Part shown: positions 36,020-46,620 of the stretch, one piece after another
Position numbering within the stretch: the stretch's first letter is position 1
How the letters are laid out: each line of letters starts with the position of its first letter
Assembly: GCA_013398055.1 (NCBI GenBank)
Contig: VZRS01002391.1
Location: 65,102 to 129,101 of the forward strand
Direction: 5' to 3'
Source: Ifrita kowaldi
Taxonomy: Eukaryota; Chordata; Aves; Passeriformes; Cinclosomatidae
Length of the DNA stretch: 64,000 bases
Notes under the pieces: model-generated
The model's database searches: none
Seen by the model: only the letters and a program-made list of their open reading frames with translations
Told to the model about the DNA's origin: nothing
Translations under genes and position numbers: made by a program

Positions 36020-36604
36020 TGGAGAGGCTCTGTGTACAGGGATGGGTTAGGAAAACAAAAGCCCACTCAAAGCTGAATCTGGCAAGAGATACAAAGGGTA
36101 ACAAGAAGGGTTTCTACAGATCTAGCAGCTGCAAAAGGAACATAGTAGAATCTGTAGGCTTATGGCAGAGTAGGGCAGGGTACCTGGAGACAGGAAGAAG
36201 GATGAGGCACTCAGTGTCTCCTTCCCTCTGCCTTTACTGGAAGACTGACCTTCAGCAATCCCAGGTCCGTGACACCAGGGAGAACGTCTGGAGCAAGGAA
36301 GAGTTACCCTCACTGTAGGAGGCTCAGTTTAGGGAATGTTTAAACAAACTGTACCTACACACATCCATGGGGCCTGATGGGTCCAGAGAAACATAAGAAA
36401 AATCTTTTTACTACAAGAATAGTCAAACACCAAATGAAGTTGCACAGAGAGGCTTTGGAGTCTGCATTCCTGGAGATACTAAAAACTCAACTGGGCACAG
36501 CCCTGATAAGCCTGCTCTACCAGACCATGGTTTGAGCAGGTCTAGATGATCTCTAGAGGTGCCTTCCGACCTCAACCATTCTGTAGTTCTTTGTGTTTCT
36601 GTAG
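36020..36604 (+). mobile_element. CR1 LINE copy, internally deleted
   Basis: A CR1 retrotransposon copy in sense orientation in two joined parts. From 36020 to about 36383 it follows ORF2 through the pre-RT region. The DNA words AAAGCTGAATCTGGCAAGAG, TGAGGCACTCAGTG and CTTTACTGGAAGACTGACC are followed by AATCCCAGGTCC and GGAGCAAGGAAGA. The part ends at GTTTAAACAAACTGTACCT and CCATGGGGCCTGATGGGT, the CR1 '...HKSMGPDG' block. From there it jumps directly to the 3' terminal region (AGAAAAATCTTTTTACTAC, GTTGCACAGAGAGGCTTTGG) and the diagnostic 3' end (TCTAGATGATCTCTAGAGGT, then CCTTCCGACCTCAACCATTC). Almost the whole RT domain is absent. The 5' limit is unclear and could be about 80 bases further left. 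It is not coding. Confidence 0.8.
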
Positions 36605-36681
36605 GAGGGTGTGAGACAGAAATAGCTGTGACTTAAAAAGTATTTAAATTCCTTCATTACTACAGGGATTGTATTAATACC

Positions 36682-36703
36682 TATTATTATTATTATTATT
36701 ATT
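36682..36703. repeat. (TAT)n microsatellite
   Basis: About seven perfect TAT/ATT trinucleotide units, located 80 bases beyond the end of a CR1 copy. Confidence 0.85.
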
Positions 36704-36887
36704 GATACCTATTTAGGAATATAGCACTTCAAATACAAGTGACACTACTACAGAAAAATATGTTTATCCAAAAGGACGATTTACCAATAAAACCTATATA
36801 TCAGTCAACTGTGATTTTTTAAAATCATGTTCAATATTAAGTATTTCTGGAAAATGTAGCAATGTAATTTAAAAATGTCAATTCCAC

Positions 36888-36901
36888 TTTTTTTTTTTTT
36901 T
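36888..36901. repeat. Poly(T) run of 14
   Basis: A 14-base T homopolymer. On the - strand it could be a retroposon poly(A) tail, but no SINE or processed-gene body is recognisable beside it. Confidence 0.85.
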
Positions 36902-39294
36902 AATAAGCTCTCTTAAAGAAACCATAAGAAGCAGTTTTACCTGTTAATTTAAGTGCACACTGGATATTTCAAAAATCAAAGCATTCTGGTAAAAGTTGTC
37001 ATCATCTAAATTTGTGACAGTCACACCAAATAGCAGACCCATGCAAATGTATTTGATAGGAAAAGGAATTACTTCCAATTGCTCTTAAATGGGGAAAATT
37101 TTAATCTGTTTTTCAAAGCTAGGAGACTCAATGTGGAAAATGCCCACTGCACAGCATTCTACACAATTCTGTTAACAGCTTTTTGACATATTTGGTGCTT
37201 TCTGTTGAAGCTTCAGTGTTATATTTTAGATGAATACTACAAGAAAATGGTCAATACGTACTTAGTAAATTTTCTATCCAGAACCGCCTGACAGGACAGA
37301 GAACATGAGAATCTTGACCTCATAGCAATTTAGAAATCACAGCCAGCATCAACTAAGTTACCTCTATGCCAGTTTAAGAGCAGGGGCTAAAAAGAACCTG
37401 TGATGAAATATTAGACAACTTGTAAGAAATTCACAAAAACAGATGCTCGTGTATGTCCTTTTGGCAGGATGGTCCAACTGCCTTTGAAGCACACTGTAAC
37501 TAATTTGTTGAAGATACCAGATAATGTCACACATAAAGGCAGCCATGTCATATTTCAGCCTGTCCAGAGCTGAAATGGTATGAAGCTAATATGGAACAAG
37601 AAAAGGCTGTTTCAAATAGTAGTTAAATGCCACAAATAATAAGTGGTAAACCTGTTTGAATGACAACCCAAATGTAGAAGGAAAATTAAACGTAAATCTG
37701 GAGAGTTCCTGAAGGACCATGAAGAAAAGCAGGGATAGGCCTTTTGACCACGAAGCACAAATCTTATTAGCACTGAAAACTTTTTAGCCTCTTGGAAATC
37801 AGGAAATTTGCTGGATATCACTGTAGTGGCCACCCCAAACAACTGGCAGTTCTCCCATTTTACCATCCCAACTAATTGGCTTTAAGATAATGGAATTTAC
37901 ATGACTTTTCATGAGTTGGTAGAATATGCCAAAGAATGTGAATTTTTCCATACTGCAACATCATTTCAATGCTGCTAGACAAATGACAGAGTCTGAGTGA
38001 GTCACTGTTGACATTGATAAGACTTTAGTAAAGAAAGTTAAGAAACAAAGAAATCATTCTTTAATGGAGAAGTCGTTCCATGGAATCTTAATCTTATTCT
38101 CAATAACACCTAAGTGTTTTAGCACGATCATCATGTGAAGTACTAAATAGTGGTTGAATAAAAAAATGGACAAAAAAATGCGACACCTTTGCCTAAGCCA
38201 ACCTTATGACTACAAACAAGCCAAATTTCCTCAAACACATTCTCATTATAAAATCTGCACATGAAAATAAGTTACCTTTGCTGATGTGCCTCATTCAGAT
38301 AATACAGAATGAACAGACTCATATTTCACAAAACCTTTGAATACATTTACTAACTGTGAGTGCAAAACAGCAAATATGGACATACAGGATGATGAACTAT
38401 CTGTTCCATTGAGATTTGATGAAGAAGACTGGAAAAGAGCAACATTTGACAAGCAGCTGAGTTATGCAGGAACAGTTAATTAGAACAGCTTATCTCCAAA
38501 AGAACCCAAGTGAAAAGCAGACTTCTCAGGCTGGAGTGTCAGTAGAGTCCTGTTTTCTCCACAGAAACTACAAAATATACTCACTTCATCTAAATATTCA
38601 AGGAGAAATAGCACTTTATTTCCCAATCATTTGCTTAGTAAGGCCTGATAAAATCAAAATATATTACTAAAACTTGGGCTACTATTCTAGCTTTTATACA
38701 TGGATTTTTAAAATATTGCTTTTTATGTGAGTCACTGTAAAGGTTTAGGCAGAAAGAGATACAAAAATTCAAATAAGGGTTTAATAAGCTTTCACCAGAT
38801 TGATATGAAGAGATGGAAACCCAAAAATATAAAAATAACAAGCTACAGACTTGTCAGCAAATATAACCTTGCAGATCTGAGATATGAAAATTTTTTAAAA
38901 ACTCATTTCAGTTAAGTTTTATTTTAATAATTCTATTTCTTTCTATTTGTAAGCCAGTTAAGTTTTATTAATCTCCTACAGTCTTTTGTCACTTCATTTT
39001 TTTTTGTGTGGCCCTGTTTTATTCCCTCCCCTTACAATGTATTTTACATACAGATTTTCAGGCACAGTTTACTGTTTCCTGCAAAGAGCAGAGCTCGTGA
39101 AGCTAGCAGCTGAAGTTATTGTTAGCACACAAATAGACTAAGACAGATCGTAAAGTCCCTGATGATCCAGGGACTGTATAATGCTGACTAGCTCCAGCAG
39201 CACCAACAGAAATTTCATAAGCCAGTGCTTAGATTTCAGCAACTCCATTCCGTCCACTTCTTTCCACTCGAAAACTGTTTAACCTGACTTTATC

Positions 39295-39520
39295 ACAGCC
39301 ACGAGCACCCCGCACTCTTCTCAGGCTGGAAGGAATGTTTGAGTGGCTAGACCCACCAGATTCCTGGCTGGGGTGGTGGTGGGCTGAGCACCTGCAAACA
39401 CTTCAGCCAGCGTCCCAAACCTCTGCCCTGCGGCACTCGGCACTTGGGCATCGCAGGGGTGAGCGGCGGACAAGGCACCACCGCTGAGGACGAGCTTTGG
39501 TGGTTGTTTAATTTGCCGTG
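39295..39520. other. Small CpG-rich patch in AT-rich DNA
   Basis: Nine CpG dinucleotides occur between 39411 and 39518, with a few more to the left from 39302, in a window where CpG is otherwise scarce. Local G+C is also visibly higher. The patch is well below usual CpG-island length. A - strand frame of 72 codons (39321-39539) spans it, but its translation (Ala/Pro/Thr-rich) shows no family signature. It could be a small regulatory element, a decayed GC-rich insert, or part of an unrecognised exon. Confidence 0.35.
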
Positions 39521-41223
39521 CCAGGGTGCTACTGAGCAAGAGGGATTACACCACGAGCTATTTCAGATGCTTCACATTCCTCTTCAGCTTCACCCTGGCA
39601 TAACCTAAAAGCGGAGACAAGCCCTTGTACGTGAGGCACAAAAAGTAACAGAGGGACTGCTGCTATGAAGTGCCAAGTACTTCCAGGAGTTGAATATGCT
39701 CAACCCCGTTAATATGGGAAACAAAGTCACCTTGTTACTTTTCTGAATAGCTTCTAATCGGAATAACATGTAAAAGTGATTTGGCTCTATCTTGGTGTTA
39801 ATCTGCTTAGCTAAGATCAGGGCTCAGTGTATGCTTTTTCCAGCTGGACCCATGCTGTGCTGCAGTGTCTCTGGCTCCTCTCGCATTCCTGTAGAGTGAG
39901 CCTGGAAATTCTGCGACAGCTTCCTTTACATTTAAGAAGGGTATTTCTTGAATTAAATATGCACATGAATAATAATTTCAGGACAGAGACCCCTACTTTA
40001 TTTATTTTAATATGAAATTTCATTTATTGTGGTTTCCTCACATTTTGGTGAAGACCACCTTTTTGGTCTTGGTCTTCAGTATGCTACAGACTCCTGTTCT
40101 GGTACCAAACTACTGTGTTATAGATGCTGCAGGTAAGAGGATCTGGTGGGTCTGGAGTTCCCAGTCATTTGGGAAAAGCTACTTTTGGGGCTAAATTTTA
40201 TTAGTGAGCCTTTCATGCAAAGTGATCAGCAGTGAAATAGTTAATGAGACTGAAATGTAAGCTGTCTGTAAGGCTTCAGAGTTAACATCGATTGGGATGA
40301 ACAGAAAAGTTCACACCTCTCAGAATTAATCTCTCAGCCTGAAAGTTTTGTTCACTGTTCTGGAAGGTCACTTAATTACCATGAGAAGTACAGACATAAT
40401 CATATAATGAAGGTTAAACTCCAGTGTGTTATTCTGAGGCAAGGAATGGAAAATCAAAGCAGATTCAGCAGCTCTGCAGACATGAAATAGGTGGCCTATG
40501 TTTGTAGCTGTTTTGACTGAATTTCATTCTTCAAAACAGGCAGTGTGAATCTCATCACCAAATATTCTTTGAGGTGCAAGGATATTTTTTGGGTTTTTTT
40601 TTTGTATTAAATATGTTCCTTTCACAGTCCAGTTTTATATGAGATGAATTACTGAGAATTATTATCCATTGTAAATACGGACAGGAAAGCAGCCTTTTCT
40701 AGAGTATGGTATCATGTTAAGGGATTTGTGAAGTTACACTGACATTAAGCACGGTTTAACAGCCTGAATAGACAAAAAGTCTTTGGCATGAACACAGCCT
40801 GTTTGATTTTGTGTCAGTTGAGAACAGGAGTATAAGAGCACTGAAAAAGATATCGCGAGTCACTGCATCTGCTCTGTTCGGCAACCAGACAAAATGAATC
40901 CTTTTTCAGATGCTCAAAGGTAGACAGAAAACTGAGGACATAACACCAGAAGTCCTTCAGTTGTACCTGCAATTAGGATTTTTTGTACTCTAATGGTTGC
41001 ACTTGTCCATTCTACATCATTCACAGCTGAGTATTATCGCTAATATGCTAACTTGTCCAAGCAGTCCACAAGTCCCTCATGTAGACAAACCTGGAAAGAG
41101 TGCTGAAAAGAAGAGGACAATATTTAACAATACTACTTTGAGTAGATTCAGTCCTGGAACTGAAAAAACATGTTTTCCCACCAGTTTTTATCTTGCTTTA
41201 ATTATATATATATTTTTTAAAAT

Positions 41224-41240
41224 GTTTATAATTTATAAAC
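41224..41240. repeat. 17-bp A/T palindrome
   Basis: GTTTATAA and TTATAAAC flank a single central T as exact inverted copies. A near-identical palindrome occurs at 53254-53272. Confidence 0.5.
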
Positions 41241-41394
41241 TGTACTTCTAATTTGCAGATTTGTCAGTCTAGAGCATGCAAAAGATATTCATGCTCACAT
41301 GGCAATTCTTCTTTCCCATGTAGGGAATGCTAGAACGCTTCTTTTCCCTTTGTGGTTACACAATTTCATAAAATGTATAGATTTATTATTTCAT

Positions 41395-41446
41395 TAATTA
41401 TCACCTAATTATATTAATTAATTATGTTAAAATGCATATTTAATTA
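41395..41446. promoter_or_regulatory. Cluster of five TAATTA homeodomain core sites
   Basis: TAATTA, the palindromic core bound by many homeodomain proteins, occurs at 41395, 41406, 41415, 41419 (overlapping the previous copy) and 41441, five times in 52 bases. AT-rich composition makes single copies unremarkable; the density is what stands out. Simple slippage of an ATTA unit explains the overlapping pair. Confidence 0.3.
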
Positions 41447-42528
41447 TTTTCAAGAATGAAGGGTAAAGGTACCCTTCAGTCAAATTTGACTGAAATCAAC
41501 TAATGAGGTCACAAGTTATTAGCAGAGAGATACAAACTGATAGACACAAATATACACTTTCTCTGACCTCCTTGGGAGTGTGAGCAAAGTAAGTCTCTTT
41601 TCATCTCAGTTTATAGAAGCTAGAGTTGTAAAAGAGATTTCTACTCTCTCCACTTCAGTACTTGTGTTTTGAACTGCTGGATCTTTTTGACCAAATAGCT
41701 CTGTATTACTCATCTCTAAAGTAAGACAATTATATTTGGAGTAGCATTACAGACAAATCTGCTTGTCAGCATCTGCCTATGGTAAGTGTCATGGTCCTGG
41801 GAGGAAATATATTAAGCAGCTAGTGTGAGGAATTTTAGGGGTGTTTCAGGGAAGGCCTGAAGTTCTTGTTATGTTTCTAGCATCTCTGTGGACATGACTT
41901 GTCATGGTGAAGTGGGAAACTTGGAAGCCTCCATGATTTGACTCAGGAGGCAGTGTGTGAGACATGCTGGTAACAGTCAGGCCACTGAGTCTCACAGCAA
42001 CAAACTGTCTGGTGTGCAGGCAAACACGGGATAAAAACAAAACCAAAGAGGCAGAAATGTCCTCCCATAAAATTGCTACAATAATCCTACAAGGATTTCT
42101 ACAATATCCTTACACAAGTACGAAAATACTGGAAGTGGGAATTGAGTCTCTACCCAGATGTCAGCATGTTGGAATAACACTGTCACAATGGATAAACCCA
42201 TGAAACATGAATCAGTGGCAAGTTTTGGTAGGTAATATATTTCCAGTATGGAGTGACAGAGTAAGTTCTTCATCTGAATCTGAGAAATCTCAAGCAAGAC
42301 AAATGTTTAAATAGCAGAGCTGGGAACTCTGGTTCTGTGGCTGAGTTACTCTTGTCTCTGAAGGAAAAACAGGTTCTCCTGTAGCAGGCTGAGACATTAG
42401 GAGACAGTGGTGGAATAAGTTCTGAATCCTAGAGGACTTTCTGCAAAAAACATGCACTGCTGAAATGCCCAGCATCAAAACAGTGACAGCTGGTTGCACA
42501 GAACAAGCATATAGGTTCGAATGACCTT

Positions 42529-42543
42529 AAAAAAAAAAAAAAA
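42529..42543 (+). repeat. Poly(A) run of 15
   Basis: A pure 15-base A homopolymer. No recognisable retroposed gene or SINE body lies upstream, so it is annotated only as a homopolymer. Confidence 0.85.
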
Positions 42544-43137
42544 GATTTAGAGTGCAATGGTCTAAAAGCAGTATAAATTTTCTATAAAGCAGATACAAAT
42601 ACACAAATAAAAATGCTCATCCTTATAAGAAGTCACTCAAGAGAAGTGAAAAAAACCCAAACAAACCACGTCCTAATCTCACTCTTAGCGGAGAAAATGA
42701 AAATGGCAGTACATGCAGTGACTGGGAACAATGATTTCCAATACAGAGAAGACTGTCTGCAAAGTGACTTTGGCAAATTCAAAGTTATGTGCTGATTCAA
42801 ATGTATAAACACACTGCAGAAGAAGGCTGCCAACTGAAAGATGCCATATTGGTTGGGTTACTAAATAATCAGCAGCCTATTGCTGTTCAATAGTCCAGCT
42901 GAATTTTGGAGACAACGGCAGCACAGCTCCAGCATCACATATGAATGCTAATATCAGACTTTAGAAATGTGACAAAGGACTGATTATATTTAGTAAAAGC
43001 TTCCTAAGGCACTGGATACATGCAGGCTGTCAATAAGAAAAATCCTGAAGCAGGCCATGTTATTATTTGGAGCATATAGCAGTTGACACAGAACTGTATC
43101 AGTGGCTGCTTGAGCAACAAGGCAGAGCAACACATAG

Positions 43138-43303
43138 AGAATCACAGAATAGTTTGGATTGGAAGAGACCTTTAAGGATCATCTACTTCAAGCCCCCTGC
43201 AATGAGCAGAGAGACATCTTCAACTATATCAGGTTGCCCAGAGCCCCATCCAACCTGATCTGGAATGTGTCCAGGGGTGGGACATCTGTCACCCCTCTGG
43301 GCA
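43138..43303 (-). mobile_element. CR1 3' end, 5'-truncated copy
   Basis: A short CR1 retrotransposon copy on the - strand holding only the 3' untranslated end. On the + strand it begins AGAATCACAGAATAGTTTGG and continues GGAAGAGACCTTTAAGGATC, which is the antisense of the CR1 terminus. It then runs through CAGGTTGCCCAGAGCCCC and TCCAACCTGATCTGGAATG to CACCCCTCTGGGCAA, where similarity stops. CR1 copies are typically truncated at the 5' end by incomplete reverse transcription, which this one illustrates. It is among the least diverged repeats in the window, so probably among the younger insertions. No coding capacity. Confidence 0.88.
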
Positions 43304-45501
43304 ATAGATAGTAGCCTCATCACAAGACAGACTTATACTTACAACATATAGAGAAAACCAGGATTCATCTGGGGGTCTGTGAATAATTGAAACCTAAGGA
43401 CATATTTCATGAGATTCTGAGGGCAAAGTCAAGGTAGAACTACTGAAATGCAAAGTACCATTACCTGTGATGAAGCTGGTGAAGAAAAAGCTGACAAGGC
43501 TGCAAACAAGAGGTGTTATTATGCTCACTGAAACTAAGACAGAGTAAATCAGCAGCTGAAAAATAGTCAGAGAGTCTTCAGGTAAACCTGGGATCTGCTC
43601 TGGGCCAAAACCACTGAGCAGAGCACTTGGAAGAAGTCAGTATCTATTGCCACTTACTGCCCAGGCTGGTAGACATGAAGAAAAAATTGCAAAATTTTCA
43701 GTAATTTTTTTCATTCTGCATGTAACCATTAAGATACTTCTGAAACCTTAAGAGAGACCTCAGTGATGCAGCATGGGACTTGGAGGAGAATCTGAAGTGG
43801 GTACTTGAAAGAATAAATAAATCTATAAGCAAGCAGCGGCTTTGAGGTGCTAAGGTATTTATGCAGCAGCTGGAGGTACATGATACCTCAGGAGAAGCCA
43901 AAGTGGCCTTTTGCAAAGCCCACTGTACAGAGCCCTGACAGACACAGGTAGGTGACACATCAGATTTAAAAGGAAGTGCTGGCTTTACTTCCTGCCTTGA
44001 AAGGGTTTTTTTGAGCACAAGGGAGATTTCTGCCTACATGCAACAGAAGACCCTAGAAAGGCAATGCTGAAAGCAGCCAAATGACAGAAGCACACCCCAA
44101 AGACTCCAGAGGCAAAAGGTGAAGAAGGTGTGATGTCCAGAAAAGTGACTCCAGGAGGCAGGAGAGTTGACCCAAGCACACGTTTAAACCAACTCAACAG
44201 AAAGATTTTCCAGACGATCTAGTGCCAAGGTTTTTGTCTTCATGATCATCATTGTCATCATCATTACAATTTTCCTGAATGCAATCCTGGGTAACTCTAT
44301 GTGGTGCAGAGTATTGAATAAGACAGTCTTGCTCGTTTTCTATTCCATTTCTTATAAGCCCATGAACAATCTTAATTGCTACTTAGGCTTATTGGTAAGA
44401 ATTTTCTTCTTATGTTTCTTCAATCATTATAAACAAGACAGTATTTATAACAGCTGGAAAAAATTATACTGTGCAAGATCTCAAATCAATTTGTTGATTT
44501 ATAACTATTATAATTTTATAAATACTTCTAGGTATTTCCTGGTCTGAAAGGATCTTACAAAGACTGGAGCTCCAGCCAGGGTTCCAGGAGAGCTGCCTTT
44601 AATTCACCACAGACTTTCTGTGTGAATTCCAGTTCCTTACACTGTGTGTCATATCCAATTCTTAAAGCATGTGTATGTGTGTGTGTAATTGCACTCACCT
44701 ATCCCAGTGCTGTCTGATGCACACTAACTACAAGAGTGCTCTGAAATGTGATAAGGTTGGACATACATACACCAAGCCTAAACATGCCTGCAGATATTTA
44801 CATTTTTGTGTGAACGTGTCTAGACGTAATGCTTAAATAACATCCAATTAACTACATAATATTATTTATAGGAACAAAGTTTAATCATATTCCCATTAGC
44901 AGCTTATTATAATCATTACTCATTATTTATATACAAACTACATGAATTAGCATTTTGTGTGCATTAGGGATATGACCATATATGTACCTACTACCTACCT
45001 GCCCTTTTAAATTACAAACATCTTAGAATTTTATTAATTTATCAGTCCTTTTCTGCAAATTTTTGTATAAGGTCCAATAATAACTCATTCACTCATGTTA
45101 AATGTACTTTGGATCACTTTAGTACTATTCCTTTGCCAGAAACCAAAGTTATATCCTTCTTGCAATGCTTTCGTAAATGTCCTAATTAAAGATCTTTGTT
45201 TTGTACAACAAAAATGTTTACTTCTCACATATCATTAATTAGAAGCAATAATAACACTGATTTGCCTATTTCTTTAAAACTTTGATTTAAAAATTAAATA
45301 AATTGTTAATATTGCTGCACAAGGATATTGCTCCTTCCTATTACACTTCTTATTTCATTCCTGCTAGTGAACCTATATGTGAGACCAGAATGCAAGAGAT
45401 TTAAATTATAATCTGAAGAAAGAGGCTCAATTGTTTGAGATGAGTCGGACAAAAAGAAGGGAAATAAAACCCTTTGATTCTCTTTTCAAATCTAACAGCA
45501 C
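43304..45501. other. Unique DNA between two CR1 copies
   Basis: No exon or RNA gene was recognised. A CAT/ATC-rich stretch lies at 44242-44275, giving an Ile-rich open frame that is a composition effect. A short TG tract lies at about 44671-44686. The segment from 43700 to 44200 is purine-rich and might hold an unrecognised old repeat. Confidence 0.45.
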
Positions 45502-46620
45502 CATAGAAACATAGAATTATCGAATCATTAGGTTGTCCTTTGAGATCATGGAGTCCAACCTTCGCTGGCACTGAGGTCAGACTGACAGGCCTGTAGTTCC
45601 GTGGATCCTCCTTCCAGCCCTTCCTGTGGATGTGTGTTATATTTGCTAACTTCCAGTCAACTGGGACCTCCCTGGTTAACCAGGACTGCTGGTAAATGAT
45701 GGACAGTTCCCACACATCCCCATAGATTTGTGTGTGTCTAAGTGGTGTAGCAGGTCACTGACCATTTCCCCTTGGATTATGGGGGCTTCATTCTTCTCCC
45801 CATCCCTGTCTTCCAGCTCAGGGCATTGGGTACCTGGAGAACAACTGGTCTTTCTATTAGAGGCAATGAAGGCATTAAGTACCTCAGTCTTTTCCTCATC
45901 CTTTATCACCACATTACCCCCCACATCCATTAAAGGCTTGAGATTCTCCTTAACCCTCCTTTTCTTGCTGATGTATTTGTAGAAGGAATTTGTATTTTCT
46001 TTTATGACAGTAGCCAGACGAAGTTCTAGTTGGACTCTGGTCCTTCTGCTTTTCTCTGCACAACCTCATGACATCTTTTTCATTCTCTTGAGTTGCCCAC
46101 CCCTTCTTCCAAAGGTTATAAACTCTACTTTTTTTTCCCAGGTTCCAGTCAAATCTCTTTGTTCAGCAGGACAAGTTTTGTTTCCCTCTGGCTCATCTTA
46201 GGGCACATTGGGACAGCCTACTCCTGTGACTCCATGATTTCTTTCTTGAAGAAAGTCCAGCCTTCCTGGACTCCTTTGTTCATCAGGATTGCCTCCCAAA
46301 AGGACTATCCCAACCAGTCTCCTAAACAGGCCAAAGTATTCTGCTGAACCCTTTCCTCCATTGAGAATCAAAAACTTGTATCATTTCATGACCACTGTGT
46401 CCCAGACGGCCTCCAGCCATCACGTTACCCACCAGTCCATTGTTCACAAACTGCAGTTCCAGCAGGACATCTGCCTTTGTTGGGTCTCTCACCAGCTGTG
46501 TCAGAAAGTTCTCTTCCGTACAGGAACCTCCTACACTGTCTCCTCTGCTGTATTGTATTTCCAGGAGACATTTGGTGAGTTTAAGTCCCCTATGAGAACA
46601 AGGGCTAGCACTGAAGATAC
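45502..46620 (-). mobile_element. CR1 LINE copy with ORF2 joined to its 3' end
   Basis: A CR1 retrotransposon on the - strand, running from the endonuclease/RT linker (near 46600) to the 3' end (45502). The - strand frames show, in order, VQLELRLATVIKENTNSFYK (about 46045-45985), KTEVLNAF (about 45896-45873) and PELEDRDGEKNEAPIIQGEM, followed by VSDLLHHLDTHKSMG (about 45840-45730). Next come VPVDWKLANITHIHRKG and DPRNYRPVSLTSV (45661-45566). This is CR1 ORF2 up to the first RT motifs. Immediately after KV, at about 45560, sequence jumps to the CR1 terminal untranslated region (antisense GAGTCCAACC through ATAGAATTATCGAATC). The catalytic RT core is therefore missing. A smaller internal deletion lies near 45705-45715. 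Frames are broken by stops. Similarity fades beyond 46620. Confidence 0.88.

Larger units (their letters stand above)
36605..43137. other. Mostly unique DNA, no gene recognised
   Basis: No exon, RNA gene or transposon was recognised in this segment beyond the short repeats and motif clusters listed separately. It is AT-rich, except for the CpG-rich patch at 39.3-39.5 kb. A GGTTCGAAT word at 42514 resembles a tRNA T-loop, but no tRNA surrounds it. Confidence 0.5.

Noticed and set aside
35676..36050. 124-codon + strand frame
   Set aside because: No recognisable domain, and the 3' end runs into a decayed CR1 copy, so it is not a conserved gene.
36888..36901. Poly(T) run as the tail of a - strand retroposon
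   Set aside because: No element body was recognised to its right.
42514..42522. GGTTCGAAT, a tRNA T-loop-like word
   Set aside because: No A-box, acceptor stem pairing or anticodon arm can be placed around it.
42529..42543. Poly(A) run as the tail of a processed pseudogene
   Set aside because: No recognisable gene sequence lies upstream, and the flanks show no target duplication.
44242..44547. 101-codon + strand frame starting with an Ile-rich run
   Set aside because: Caused by the CAT/ATC-rich simple sequence at its start; the remainder has no signature.
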